Below, piece after piece: positions 7,315 to 15,705 of a stretch of DNA of 64,000 nt (positions are counted from its first letter, which is position 1; each line of letters starts with the position of its first letter). The notes beneath the pieces are model-generated. The model saw only the letters and a program-made list of their open reading frames with translations. It was not told the origin of the DNA and did no database searches. Made by a program: the position numbers and the translations under genes. The stretch covers positions 61,241-125,240 of the forward strand of contig NZ_PQGA01000018.1 in assembly GCF_002917095.1 (NCBI RefSeq), read 5' to 3'. The stretch is from Paraburkholderia eburnea (GTDB lineage: Bacteria; Pseudomonadota; Gammaproteobacteria; Burkholderiales; Burkholderiaceae).

Positions 7315-9108
7315 ATGACGACTACCGTTAGCGATTTCATCGTCGAACGCTTGTACCAATGGGGCGTGCGCCGCATGTACGGCTATCCGGGCGACGGCAT
7401 CAATGGCATGTTCGGTGCCCTGCAGCGCGGCGGCGGCAAGATAGCCTTCGTGCAGGCGCGCCACGAGGAAATGGCGGCGTTCATGGCGAGCGCGCACGCG
7501 AAGTTCACCGGCGAGCTGGGCGTATGCATCGCTACTTCGGGGCCCGGTGCGTCACATCTGCTGACGGGGCTATACGATGCGCGCCTCGATCACATGCCGG
7601 TGCTCGCCATTGCCGGGCAGCAGGCACGCGCGGCGCTCGGCGCACACTACCAGCAGGAGATCGATCTTGCCGCGATGTTCAAGGACGTCGCTGGTGCGTT
7701 CGTGCAGCAGGCGAGCGTACCGGCGCAGGTGCGGCACATGGTAGACCGTGCCGTACGCATCGCCTTGTCGCGCCGGACCGTCACTGCGCTGATCCTGCCC
7801 AACGATCTGCAGGAACTCGAATATGAGCCGCCGGCCCGCAAGCACGGCACGGCGCATTCGGGCGTGGGCTACAGCGCGCCCGAGGTCGTGCCGCGCAGCG
7901 CGGATCTCGAGCGCGCGGCGGCCGTGCTCAACGCGGGGCGCCGCGTCGCGATGCTGGTGGGCGCGGGCGCCCTGAATGCGACCGACGAGGTCATCGCCGT
8001 GGCCGGGCGCCTCGGCGCGGGCGTGGCGAAGGCGCTGCTCGGCAAGGCCGCCGTGCCCGACGACCTGCCGTGGGTGACGGGCTCGATCGGTATGCTCGGC
8101 ACGAAGCCCACCGACGAAATGATGTCGGCATGCGACACGCTATTGATGGTCGGCTCCGGCTTTCCGTATGCCGAGTTTCTTCCGAAGGAGGGCGACGCGC
8201 GCGGCGTGCAGATCGACATCGACGCGGGCATGCTGAGCCTGCGCTATCCCATGGAGGTCAACCTCGTCGGCGATAGCGCGGCCACGTTGCGCGCGCTGCT
8301 GCCGCTGCTCGAACAGAAGGATGCGCATGGCTGGCGTGAGCGTATCGTCCACGCGAACGGCCGCTGGCAGCGCGTGCTCGACGAACGCGCGCGTGCGCAG
8401 ACGGGCGGGCGCGTGAACCCGCAGCGCGTTTTCACGGAACTCTCGCCGCGCCTTCCGGACGATGCGATCATCACGAGCGATTCGGGATCGTGCGCGAACT
8501 GGTACGCGCGCGACCTCAAGATCCGGCGCGGCATGATGTGCTCGCTCTCGGGCGGCCTCGCCTCGATGGGCGCGGCCGTGCCGTATGCGATCGCGGCGAA
8601 GTTCGCACACCCGAGCCGCCCCGTCATCGCGCTCGTCGGCGACGGCGCGATGCAGATGAACAACATGGCCGAACTGATTACCGTTGCGAAGTACTGGAAG
8701 GAATGGAGCGATCATCGCTGGATTTGCGTGGTGCTCAACAACGAAGACCTCAATCAGGTCACGTGGGAACAGCGCGTGATGGAGGGCGATCCGAAGTTCG
8801 AGGCATCGCAGCGCATTCCCGACGTGCCGTATCACCGCTTCGCAGAACTGATCGGACTCGCCGGTCTTTATGTGGACGACGCGCAACGGCTAGGCGATGC
8901 CTGGGACGAAGCGCTCGCGGCCTCGCGTCCGGTGGTGCTGGAAGTGAAGACGGACCCTGAGGTGCCGCCGCTTCCGCCGCATATTACGCTCGACCAGGCG
9001 CGTCACTTCGCGCGCGCGCTCATGAAGGGCGATCCGGCCGAAGGCGGGGTCATCGCGAACACGGCGCGTCAGGTCATGGCGACCGTGTTGCCGGGCAAGA
9101 AGTCATAA
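7315..9108 (+). CDS. thiamine-diphosphate-dependent enzyme, acetolactate synthase/pyruvate oxidase family
   Basis: A 597-residue three-domain ThDP enzyme. The N-terminal Pyr domain has the cofactor-activating Glu in 'RHEEMA' (Glu51 or Glu52) and the ATSGPGASHLLTGLYDA segment. The central domain is at about 190-330. The C-terminal PP domain has the ThDP/Mg motif starting GDG at 442-444 and ending NN about 27 residues later. The family includes acetolactate synthase, pyruvate oxidase and oxalyl-CoA decarboxylase; members of this branch are generally annotated as 'thiamine pyrophosphate-requiring protein' and their substrate is not settled. No small regulatory subunit is encoded nearby, which argues against a biosynthetic IlvB. 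GGGGGAAGGCC precedes the ATG. Confidence 0.88.
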   Translation: MTTTVSDFIVERLYQWGVRRMYGYPGDGINGMFGALQRGGGKIAFVQARHEEMAAFMASAHAKFTGELGVCIATSGPGASHLLTGLYDARLDHMPVLAIAGQQARAALGAHYQQEIDLAAMFKDVAGAFVQQASVPAQVRHMVDRAVRIALSRRTVTALILPNDLQELEYEPPARKHGTAHSGVGYSAPEVVPRSADLERAAAVLNAGRRVAMLVGAGALNATDEVIAVAGRLGAGVAKALLGKAAVPDDLPWVTGSIGMLGTKPTDEMMSACDTLLMVGSGFPYAEFLPKEGDARGVQIDIDAGMLSLRYPMEVNLVGDSAATLRALLPLLEQKDAHGWRERIVHANGRWQRVLDERARAQTGGRVNPQRVFTELSPRLPDDAIITSDSGSCANWYARDLKIRRGMMCSLSGGLASMGAAVPYAIAAKFAHPSRPVIALVGDGAMQMNNMAELITVAKYWKEWSDHRWICVVLNNEDLNQVTWEQRVMEGDPKFEASQRIPDVPYHRFAELIGLAGLYVDDAQRLGDAWDEALAASRPVVLEVKTDPEVPPLPPHITLDQARHFARALMKGDPAEGGVIANTARQVMATVLPGKKS

Positions 9109-9166
9109 GCCGGATCGCGAGCGGCGGGTCGTCGAGGCAGTCAGGGGGATACCGGGAGTAATAACG

Positions 9167-9976
9167 ATGGCGAGTGAATCGAGGGAAGGCCGTAAAGGGC
9201 AGGCGCTCACCCGGCCGCGAACGCCACGCTATCTCGTCGTCTCGCCTCATCTCGACGATGCGGTGTTTAGTTGTGCCTCGCTGCTGGCTGCGCGGCCCGG
9301 CACGATCGTATGCACGATCTTCGCCGGCACGCCGAAGATTCCGCAGCGCACCGGCTGGGACGACGCGGCGGGGTTCGTCGACTCGACGCAGGCCATGCAG
9401 GGCCGCCTGCGCGAAGACAAACTGGCACTCGACGTCTGCGGGGCGCATGCGATCAGGCTCGACTTCCTCGATGGACAGTACGGCCCGCTACCCGATGCCG
9501 ATACGCTCGCCGCAGCACTTGGCGATGAACTGGAGCGGCTGCCCGACCTCGAACTGGTCGTGCCGTTGGGCCTTCGTCATCCTGACCACGTGCGCGTGGC
9601 CGAGGCGTGGGGCATCCTGTTTCGCGCGCGGCGCCTGAAATCCTGCGTGGTTTACGGGGAGGCGATTCATCGGACGGCGCGCGGCGCGGCGGCGGCCCGA
9701 TTGGCCGAACTCGGTGCGGCGGGTTTGTGCGCGCACTCGCTTGACGAGACATGGTTGCCGGAACGCCTCGGTGCGCGTGCGCTCGACGTCAAGCGGCGCA
9801 GTGTGCGCGCCTATGCGAGCCAGTTGCGCGCATTTGGCGAGCGCTTGCCGGCCGACATCGCCAAGCCCGAGCGCTATTGGCGACTCGGGTGGGCAAGCAC
9901 GGCGAGCGCGCTGCGTGCGTTGCGGCGGAACTGCGCCACGGCCGATGGCGCCAGGACCCGAACTCACACCGCCTAA
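9167..9976 (+). CDS. PIG-L family deacetylase
   Basis: A 269-residue LmbE/PIG-L fold protein. The zinc site is visible as PHLDD at residues 27-31 (the usual PHPDD with Leu for Pro) and HPDH at 138-141. These enzymes remove acetyl groups from N-acetylglucosamine-type sugars. It has no signal peptide or membrane span and so acts in the cytoplasm. The stop codon overlaps the stop of the convergent methyltransferase gene (shared bases 9973-9976). Company with a methyltransferase, an acyl-CoA dehydrogenase-like protein and a GT2 suggests a small glycan or lipid modification pathway. Confidence 0.88.
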   Translation: MASESREGRKGQALTRPRTPRYLVVSPHLDDAVFSCASLLAARPGTIVCTIFAGTPKIPQRTGWDDAAGFVDSTQAMQGRLREDKLALDVCGAHAIRLDFLDGQYGPLPDADTLAAALGDELERLPDLELVVPLGLRHPDHVRVAEAWGILFRARRLKSCVVYGEAIHRTARGAAAARLAELGAAGLCAHSLDETWLPERLGARALDVKRRSVRAYASQLRAFGERLPADIAKPERYWRLGWASTASALRALRRNCATADGARTRTHTA

Positions 9977-10593
9977 GCCTGGCGCTCGCGGCGCGCGACG
10001 CTGACTGGATCGCGACTCCACGTGTCGAGTGAGAAATCGGCGTCTTCCATATGCACCACGCGGTGCAGCGACGCGCGCAGCGCGGCTGCCGCGAATGCCT
10101 GCCCGACCGTCGCGCCGTCGAGCATCCACGACTCGCCGCCGTGCCGCCAGTGGCAGCAGAGCAGGGTGCCGTCGGCGTCGAGTGCAGCGCAGGCACGGTC
10201 GGCGAGCGCGTGGCAGGCGTCGTGGTCGAGGTAATAAGCGATCTCGCTGACCACGACGAGATCGAAGCGTTGCGAGGGCCAGTCGTGCGGCATGACGAGC
10301 GCTTCGACCTGGACGTGCGGAAAAGGCTCGAGACGGCGGCGCGCCGCGTCGATCGCATGGGGCGCGAAGTCCGCGCACAGCAGACGCTCGCAGCGCCGCG
10401 CGAGCGCGGCGGAAAGCTCGCCGGTCGCGCAGCCCGGCTCAAAGCCGTAGCGATAACGCGCGCGCGGCAGCGCGGCTAGCGTGAGCGCGCGTTTGCGCGC
10501 CTCGTACCAGCTCGTGCGGTAACGCCAGAGGTCGATATCGTTCGCGAACTGGGCGTCGAAATACGCGGCGCGCGAGTCGGGTTGCCGTGCCAT
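9973..10593 (-). CDS. NodS-like SAM-dependent methyltransferase
   Basis: A 206-residue class I methyltransferase. The SAM-binding motif I reads EPGCATGELSAAL (about residues 52-64), with an acidic 'CADFAPHAID' strand after it and 'FDLVVVSEIAYYL' at motif IV. Similarity in layout is to NodS, which N-methylates the deacetylated glucosamine of Nod factors; this fits a PIG-L deacetylase next door. The start at 10593 is the first ATG with family sequence; the longer open frame upstream is a shadow of the next gene. It lies 14 bp after the acyl-CoA dehydrogenase-like gene on the same strand. Confidence 0.88.
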   Translation of the reverse strand: MARQPDSRAAYFDAQFANDIDLWRYRTSWYEARKRALTLAALPRARYRYGFEPGCATGELSAALARRCERLLCADFAPHAIDAARRRLEPFPHVQVEALVMPHDWPSQRFDLVVVSEIAYYLDHDACHALADRACAALDADGTLLCCHWRHGGESWMLDGATVGQAFAAAALRASLHRVVHMEDADFSLDTWSRDPVSVARRERQA

Positions 10594-10607
10594 GAAATCG
10601 CGCTGGA

Positions 10608-11771
10608 TCAGAGTAGCCAGACTTCGTCCGCCGCCACCGCCGCGCCGAGGGCGGCGAGATCGGCTTCGGCATGGCTCTGGCGCACGAATACCGGCAGATC
10701 GGCGGCCATACGCGCAAACCACGCGTCGCGGCACAACGGGGCCGCGCCAAGGCCGCGCGCGCAGGCCCGCAACGTGGTGTCCACGGCGCTCTCGACGGCG
10801 GCGCGCACGCGCAGCGCCAAAACGTGGGCGTCGGCTCGAGGGGCGGCGTCGATTGCATGGGCCGCCTCGCGCAACAGCGCACGGGCCGCGCAGAGCGCCG
10901 CGTCGGCCGCGCCCAGATGCGCGCGCAGGTGCGGATCGTCGCGCCGTTGCGCCGTGTCGCGCAGGTACATGGCAAGTGCCGCGGCCGCGCCGTACCAGCA
11001 TGCCGCGACGCCCGCGCCGCCGTGCCAGAAGCCGGGGCGTCCGGTATACGTTCCGCTCGCACCGATCAGCGTGGCGCACGCGCCGTCGAGATCGATCTCG
11101 ACGCTTCGCGTGATCTGCATACCCACGGCCTCCCAGCCACGGACGCTTACCTTCACGCCCGGTTGATCCATCGGCAACGCGGCGAGCCAGTCGCAGCCTT
11201 CGTCGTCGACGCACGTCACCAGCGCGTGCGTGACGAACGCCGCACCCGAACACCATGCTTTCGTGCCCTTGAGCGTCACCTTCGGCATGTCGTCGCGGCG
11301 GGTGATGCGCAAGTCGTTGCGCGGCGCGCGGGCGGCCCAGACTGCCCATATTTCGACCGGTTCGTCGTGGCTCGCAGGCCGGCGCGGCGCATCGAGTTCG
11401 GCCAGTATCGCCTGCGCGTCGGCATGCGCTTCGTAGATCTTCGCCAGCGAGACGTCGAGCGCGGCGAGTGCGGCGAGCCGCTGCCAGCGCACGAGCGTCG
11501 AGCCGCCGCCGGGTTGCGGCAGCGACGGCTCGGCCCCGATAAGACGCCGGGCCGCGTTGGCGAGAGAAGGGCTGTCGAGCGGAAATGTCAGCGCTTGTAG
11601 CGACGCGGTAAAGTCGGCGTACGGGGCGGCGGTTTCGTGCCCCGGTGAGCCCGGGCGTGCCTCGGCTGGGGAGGTCGCACCGGAGCCTTCGCTTTCGCGG
11701 GGCCAACGTGCCGATTCCGTTCTCGATCCGGTGCGTAGCGTGACATTCATCGCGGTGTTCCGCCTCGTCAT
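10608..11771 (-). CDS. acyl-CoA dehydrogenase-like protein
   Basis: A 387-residue protein with the acyl-CoA dehydrogenase layout: helical N-terminus, central beta domain with 'VTLKGTKAWCSGAAFVTHALV' (about 160-180), and a C-terminal four-helix domain at about 240-387. The usual catalytic Glu cannot be identified with certainty, as is often so for the members that accompany PIG-L and NodS-like genes. The start at 11771 follows GAGGAG. It is the first gene of a leftward pair with the methyltransferase. Its role in the presumed glycan module is not known. Confidence 0.85.
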   Translation of the reverse strand: MTRRNTAMNVTLRTGSRTESARWPRESEGSGATSPAEARPGSPGHETAAPYADFTASLQALTFPLDSPSLANAARRLIGAEPSLPQPGGGSTLVRWQRLAALAALDVSLAKIYEAHADAQAILAELDAPRRPASHDEPVEIWAVWAARAPRNDLRITRRDDMPKVTLKGTKAWCSGAAFVTHALVTCVDDEGCDWLAALPMDQPGVKVSVRGWEAVGMQITRSVEIDLDGACATLIGASGTYTGRPGFWHGGAGVAACWYGAAAALAMYLRDTAQRRDDPHLRAHLGAADAALCAARALLREAAHAIDAAPRADAHVLALRVRAAVESAVDTTLRACARGLGAAPLCRDAWFARMAADLPVFVRQSHAEADLAALGAAVAADEVWLL

Positions 11772-11946
11772 TTCGTGCTCCTCGCCAGCAGACCCGATCG
11801 ATTTGCGCAAGCGGCGTGCCGGACCGGAAAACGCTGCCGCTTCCAATCTTCGCTGATAGTGCACATCGTGCGAGTGAGGTTAGTGACAGTTGACGCGTTC
11901 GCCGACGCATTCGCTGCGATAGAAGGGTTTTGTGTCTAAAGCGGTA

Positions 11947-11968
11947 TTGAGCGCCTGGGGGCGCTCAA
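11947..11968. repeat. perfect 9-bp inverted repeat, 4-base loop
   Basis: Arms TTGAGCGCC (11947-11955) and GGCGCTCAA (11960-11968) around TGGG. There is no T-run after it on either strand. A stable hairpin or an operator is possible. Confidence 0.65.
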
Positions 11969-12060
11969 ATGTGATAGTGGTCCTGATAAGACGTCGGGAT
12001 AATGGAGAGCGTCGCGTTGACGGCTTCGCACGAAATTCAAGCATCCGTCGCAATCGCCTC

Positions 12061-12074
12061 GAACAGTACTGTTC
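12061..12074. promoter_or_regulatory. 14-bp perfect palindrome, candidate operator
   Basis: GAACAGTACTGTTC is identical to its reverse complement. It lies 227 bp before the MHS transporter start and only 8 bases before a tandem repeat. A dimeric regulator binding site is likely; the regulator is not in the immediate neighbourhood. Confidence 0.55.
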
Positions 12075-12082
12075 CCAGAGAA

Positions 12083-12127
12083 CCATATCGCTGTCTAACT
12101 CAAATCCATATCGCTCTCTAATTGAAA
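12083..12127. repeat. tandem 22-bp direct repeat, candidate regulator sites
   Basis: Two copies, 12083-12104 and 12106-12127, start CCATATCGCT and share 19 of 22 bases (differences at positions 11, 17 and 19). A 23-bp repeat period is close to two helical turns, so both copies would face the same side of the DNA. Confidence 0.6.
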
Positions 12128-12300
12128 GCCCCATCCAAAGATACCCCCCAGTAAACACATTGATTCCCTCCAGTTATCAACATGAAAATTTCTCACTTCT
12201 CTCAAAAGCCCGCCTGGCCTGAATATCGTTTCGCGCCAAGCCTTTCGCGCACCTCGCCTCGCACGAACGCGACGTTCAACCTTGCCCGCGGAGATCCGCC

Positions 12301-13590
12301 ATGAATGACGTTACGCTCGACGCTGCCGCCGCCGTTCCCACGCCTGCGCGCCAGAGCCAGTTTCGCCTGATCGCCGCGTGCTCGATCGGCAATGCGCTCG
12401 AAATGTACGACTTCACCGTCTACAGTTTCTTCGCTATCCTGATTGGCAGACTCTTCTTTCCCTCCGATAGCCCCTATGGCTCGCTGCTGCTCGCCGTGGC
12501 GACCTTCGGCATAGGCTTCGTGATGCGCCCGCTCGGCGGACTCGTGATCGGCAGCTATGCCGACCGACGCGGCCGCAAGGCCGCCATGACGCTCACCATC
12601 GCGCTGATGGTGGTCGGCACGCTCTGCATCGCGTTTGCGCCGACCTACACGCAGGCCGGCGTGGCCGGTTCGCTCGTGCTGCTGGCGGGCCGTCTTTTAC
12701 AGGGCTTTTCGCTGGGTGGCGAGATCGGCGCTTCCACGTCCATGCTGATGGAGTCGGGGCCGGCCACGCAGCGCGGCTTTCGCGTGAGCTGGCAATTGGG
12801 TAGCCAGGGTATTTCGGCGCTGCTTGGCGCGCTCACCGGCGCATTGCTCTACGCGACGCTCACGCCCGCCGCACTGGAAAACTGGGGCTGGCGTTTGCCG
12901 TTCCTGGGCGGCCTGTTGATTGCACCCGTGGGCCTCTATATCCGCTCGAAACTCGACGAAACACACGAGGCCGAACCCGACGCACCCAGTCCGCTCGGCA
13001 CGCTGATGCGCGAGCACGGCAGCAAGGTGGTCAAGGGCATTCTCGCGGTCACGGCTGGCACTGTCGGTATGTATCTGGTCGTGTTCTTCATGCCGACCTA
13101 CATGATTCGCGTGCTCAAGATGCCGCCGTCTCTCTCGCTGCTTTCGGGTTGCGCCACGGGCATCACGATGTTGATCGCCTCGCTCGTGTCGGGCCGTCTC
13201 GCCGATCGACTCACGCGCCGCAAGCCGCTCGTGATGGCCGCGCTCGTGTTCAATCTGCTGGCGGTAGTCCCTGCGTTCTGGCTCATGACGCGCTTTCCCA
13301 GCGTGCCGCTCGTGCTGCTGCTTTCCGTGATCCTGACGGCCGCTTCCAATCTCGGTTCCACGCCCATGTTGCTGGTGCTGATGGAAATGCTGCCGATCTC
13401 GGTGCGCGCAAGCGGGCTTTCCGTGATTTATAGCGTCGGCGTGACGGTATTCGGCGGCAGCTCGCAGTTCATCGTTACCTGGCTGATCGCGAAGACCGGC
13501 AATCCGCTCGCGCCGGCGTTGTACATGCTTGCGTGTGGGTTCGTGACGCTGCTCGCCGTCTGGAGCATCCGCGAACGCCGCATCAGCTAA
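12301..13590 (+). CDS. MFS transporter, metabolite:H+ symporter (MHS) family
   Basis: A 429-residue protein with 12 predicted spans. The N-terminus has 'IGNALEMYDFTVYSFFA' (about 30-46), the hallmark of MHS proteins such as ProP, citrate and shikimate transporters, and the loop 2-3 motif 'GSYADRRGRK' near 88-97. GGAGATCCGCC precedes the ATG. It is followed 33 bp later by an M20 amidohydrolase, so it probably imports an N-acyl amino acid, hippurate-like or dipeptide-like compound that the hydrolase cleaves. Confidence 0.9.
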   Translation: MNDVTLDAAAAVPTPARQSQFRLIAACSIGNALEMYDFTVYSFFAILIGRLFFPSDSPYGSLLLAVATFGIGFVMRPLGGLVIGSYADRRGRKAAMTLTIALMVVGTLCIAFAPTYTQAGVAGSLVLLAGRLLQGFSLGGEIGASTSMLMESGPATQRGFRVSWQLGSQGISALLGALTGALLYATLTPAALENWGWRLPFLGGLLIAPVGLYIRSKLDETHEAEPDAPSPLGTLMREHGSKVVKGILAVTAGTVGMYLVVFFMPTYMIRVLKMPPSLSLLSGCATGITMLIASLVSGRLADRLTRRKPLVMAALVFNLLAVVPAFWLMTRFPSVPLVLLLSVILTAASNLGSTPMLLVLMEMLPISVRASGLSVIYSVGVTVFGGSSQFIVTWLIAKTGNPLAPALYMLACGFVTLLAVWSIRERRIS

Positions 13591-13623
13591 TTCCATCGAG
13601 ACACTCAAGGAGGAGCCCCACAC

Positions 13624-14835
13624 ATGAAGCGCGAACCCACGCTCACGCCGTTCCAGCTTTTGCCCACGCTGCTGCCGGAAATCGAAATCGATGCTGAAGA
13701 ATTTGTCGGCATTCGACGCCAGATTCATTCGCATCCCGAATTAGGATTCGAGGTGGGCGCCACCTCGAAGCTCGTCGCGATGCTGCTGGAGAAATGGGGC
13801 TACGAGGTGCATACGGGCATCGGCCGCAGCGGCGTGGTGGGTCAACTGAAAGTGGGTGCGGGCACGCGGCGGCTCGGTATCCGCGCGGACATGGATGCGC
13901 TGCCCATCGTCGAAAACACCGGCCTGCCGTATGCGAGCCGGAATGCAGGCAAGATGCACGCGTGTGGACACGACGGCCATACCGCGATTCTGCTCGCGGC
14001 AGCGAAGCGTCTCGCACAGCAACGCGATTTCAATGGCACGCTCAATCTGATCTTTCAACCTGACGAGGAGAATCTGTGCGGCGCGAAGGCGATGATCGAT
14101 GATGGTCTGTTCGAGCGCTTCCCCTGTGATGCGGTTTATGGCCTGCACAACATGCCGGGCGTGCCTGCGGGCACGTTCCGCGTGCTGGAGGGGCCGGTGA
14201 GCCTTTCGTCGGATGTAGCCGATGTCACGCTCAAGGGTGTAGGCGGTCACGGTGCGATGCCGCATCGTGTGAAGGATCCGGTCGTTGCGGCGGCGGCGCT
14301 CGTGACGGCGTTGCAGACGGTGGTGGCGCGCAACGTCGCGCCCGACGATACCGCGGTCGTTTCGGTCGGCTTCATTCGCGGCGGGGCCACGCATAACGTG
14401 ATTCCGGAAACCGTCACACTAGGCCTGAACATCCGAGCGGCGCGTCCCGAGACACGCGAGCTGGTCGAGCAGCGTGTGCGCGAGATCGTCACGCTGACGG
14501 CGCAGGCACATGGCGTCGAGGCGCTGATCGACTATCGTCAGCTCACGCCGCCAATGGTCAACACGGCGCAAGAAACGTTGCTGGCGCAACAGGTTTGTGC
14601 GGAACTGGTAGGGGTGGAAAACGTCGTCGTGCAGGCGCCAAAGGGCTTGAACGGCAGCGAGGATTTCGCGTGGATGCTCAAGGAGGTGCCGGGCTGCTAT
14701 CTGCTACTGGGCAATGGCGAAGGCGAATTGGGCGGCTGCATGGTGCACAACCCCGGTTACGATTTTAACGATCAGGTGTTACCGCTGGGCGCGGCGGCAT
14801 GGGTGAGGCTCGCCCAGCGATTCCTCGTGGCGTAA
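13624..14835 (+). CDS. M20 family amidohydrolase (hippurate hydrolase/aminoacylase type)
   Basis: A 403-residue M20D metallo-amidohydrolase. Metal ligands and catalytic residues are visible: HACGHDGHT with His112, Cys114, His116; catalytic Glu in PDEEN at 148-149; His175 in GLHN; and the C-terminal His in the MVHNPGYDF segment (about 378). A small dimerisation domain lies in the middle (about 195-310). Family enzymes split N-acyl or N-carbamoyl amino acids, indole-acetyl amino acids or hippurate. The ATG follows AAGGAGGAG. Coupling with the MHS transporter suggests uptake and hydrolysis of one such conjugate. Confidence 0.92.
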   Translation: MKREPTLTPFQLLPTLLPEIEIDAEEFVGIRRQIHSHPELGFEVGATSKLVAMLLEKWGYEVHTGIGRSGVVGQLKVGAGTRRLGIRADMDALPIVENTGLPYASRNAGKMHACGHDGHTAILLAAAKRLAQQRDFNGTLNLIFQPDEENLCGAKAMIDDGLFERFPCDAVYGLHNMPGVPAGTFRVLEGPVSLSSDVADVTLKGVGGHGAMPHRVKDPVVAAAALVTALQTVVARNVAPDDTAVVSVGFIRGGATHNVIPETVTLGLNIRAARPETRELVEQRVREIVTLTAQAHGVEALIDYRQLTPPMVNTAQETLLAQQVCAELVGVENVVVQAPKGLNGSEDFAWMLKEVPGCYLLLGNGEGELGGCMVHNPGYDFNDQVLPLGAAAWVRLAQRFLVA

Positions 14836-14981
14836 GGATAAAGGCTACAGAGTACCAACAGGCGGCTTTCAGAAATCGGCGGTAATACGCGGGGCAGGTC
14901 GATGTACGGCACTTAAGCTTCTCTTCAGCGAGGCTTCGCTAAGATCAGCGTGCCGTTCCCGCGTATGGAGTCCACCCCGCC

Positions 14982-15230
14982 ATGAAGCCGCCGATCTTCG
15001 CCCAGCTGCACGCGGACCTTGCCGTTATCGCCGCAACGGCGATAGTCATTCAGGCAGCGGTATTTATATCGATCGAATGGTTGCGTGTGCCGCAGCACGA
15101 TTTCGCGACGCCCGGTTTCCGCTACGGCGTGATCGCGGTCGTGGCACTGATGGTGCTGGTTGCGCGCTGGTTCGAGCGGCGCGCGGCAATGGATACGATA
15201 GATGCGATGGATTCGCGTCCACGTTGGTAA
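14982..15230 (+). CDS. small hypothetical membrane protein
   Basis: An 82-residue frame with two hydrophobic helices (about 10-32 and 48-62) and charged ends, giving a simple two-span inner-membrane protein. It starts with ATG after TGGAGTCCACC. No family was recognised. It stands alone between the amidohydrolase and a convergent hypothetical gene. Confidence 0.6.
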   Translation: MKPPIFAQLHADLAVIAATAIVIQAAVFISIEWLRVPQHDFATPGFRYGVIAVVALMVLVARWFERRAAMDTIDAMDSRPRW

Positions 15231-15253
15231 ACGTAGTGTCAGCGTCGTACGCT

Positions 15254-15550
15254 TCAGGCCGTACCCTGCCTACTTCTTTCGTTGCTTTCGATTTTCATAT
15301 CGACGATGCGACGGCCCTCGCTAAATCCTCCCATCAATGCCTCCGCTTCGGACGCGAAAACGCGTTCCGTCGTGCGTTCTATGCGCAGCGGGCCCTGCAT
15401 CGGCACAGCGTTGGATTCGTCTGAGTAAATCGTCAGGAGAGCGACGTAGTCGGGCACGGCGCAGGGGTTGTCCTGCGTTGGATAGGCGGGACATTGAGCT
15501 TCGACGCTGACGTCGATCGCATGGCCGCGATGCTGATAGAGGCGTTTCAT
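15254..15550 (-). CDS. hypothetical protein
   Basis: A 98-residue soluble protein with a balanced composition and codon use like its neighbours. It begins MKRLYQHRGHAIDVSVE and alternates short beta-strand-like stretches, ending in a charged tail. Similar small proteins of unknown role are common in Burkholderia. It is convergent with the small membrane-protein gene, with 23 bp between the stops. Confidence 0.65.
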   Translation of the reverse strand: MKRLYQHRGHAIDVSVEAQCPAYPTQDNPCAVPDYVALLTIYSDESNAVPMQGPLRIERTTERVFASEAEALMGGFSEGRRIVDMKIESNERSRQGTA

Positions 15551-15705
15551 GACTGAGGCTGAGGTCGCCGATGAATGCGGCGGGTTGCGCAGGCCTCGAT
15601 TATGCGTGCGGGCAACTTAGGAAACGCTTAAGAACTCACGCTGGCGCTTGGACAAAAGCGCCGGCGTGATCGATCCCGGTTCAAGCGATTTAAACGATTC
15701 CAGCG

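Larger units (their letters stand above)
11772..12300. other. 529-bp divergent intergenic region rich in repeats
   Basis: No convincing gene. It is noticeably AT-richer than its surroundings and separates the leftward acyl-CoA dehydrogenase operon from the rightward MHS transporter. It holds a 9-bp hairpin, a 14-bp perfect palindrome and a tandem direct repeat (separate entries), so it looks like a regulatory region controlling one or both directions. Confidence 0.6.

Noticed and set aside
7315..9108. Biosynthetic acetolactate synthase large subunit
   Set aside because: No regulatory subunit or ilv genes adjoin it and it stands alone between unrelated genes.
9973..11910. 645-codon reading of the methyltransferase gene with a long N-terminal extension
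   Set aside because: Residues before 10593 are an out-of-frame reading of the acyl-CoA dehydrogenase-like gene; the family sequence starts at the ATG at 10593.
11880..12222. Overlapping open frames in the MHS promoter region
   Set aside because: They encode the translated tandem repeat and palindrome; no conservation pattern of a protein is visible.
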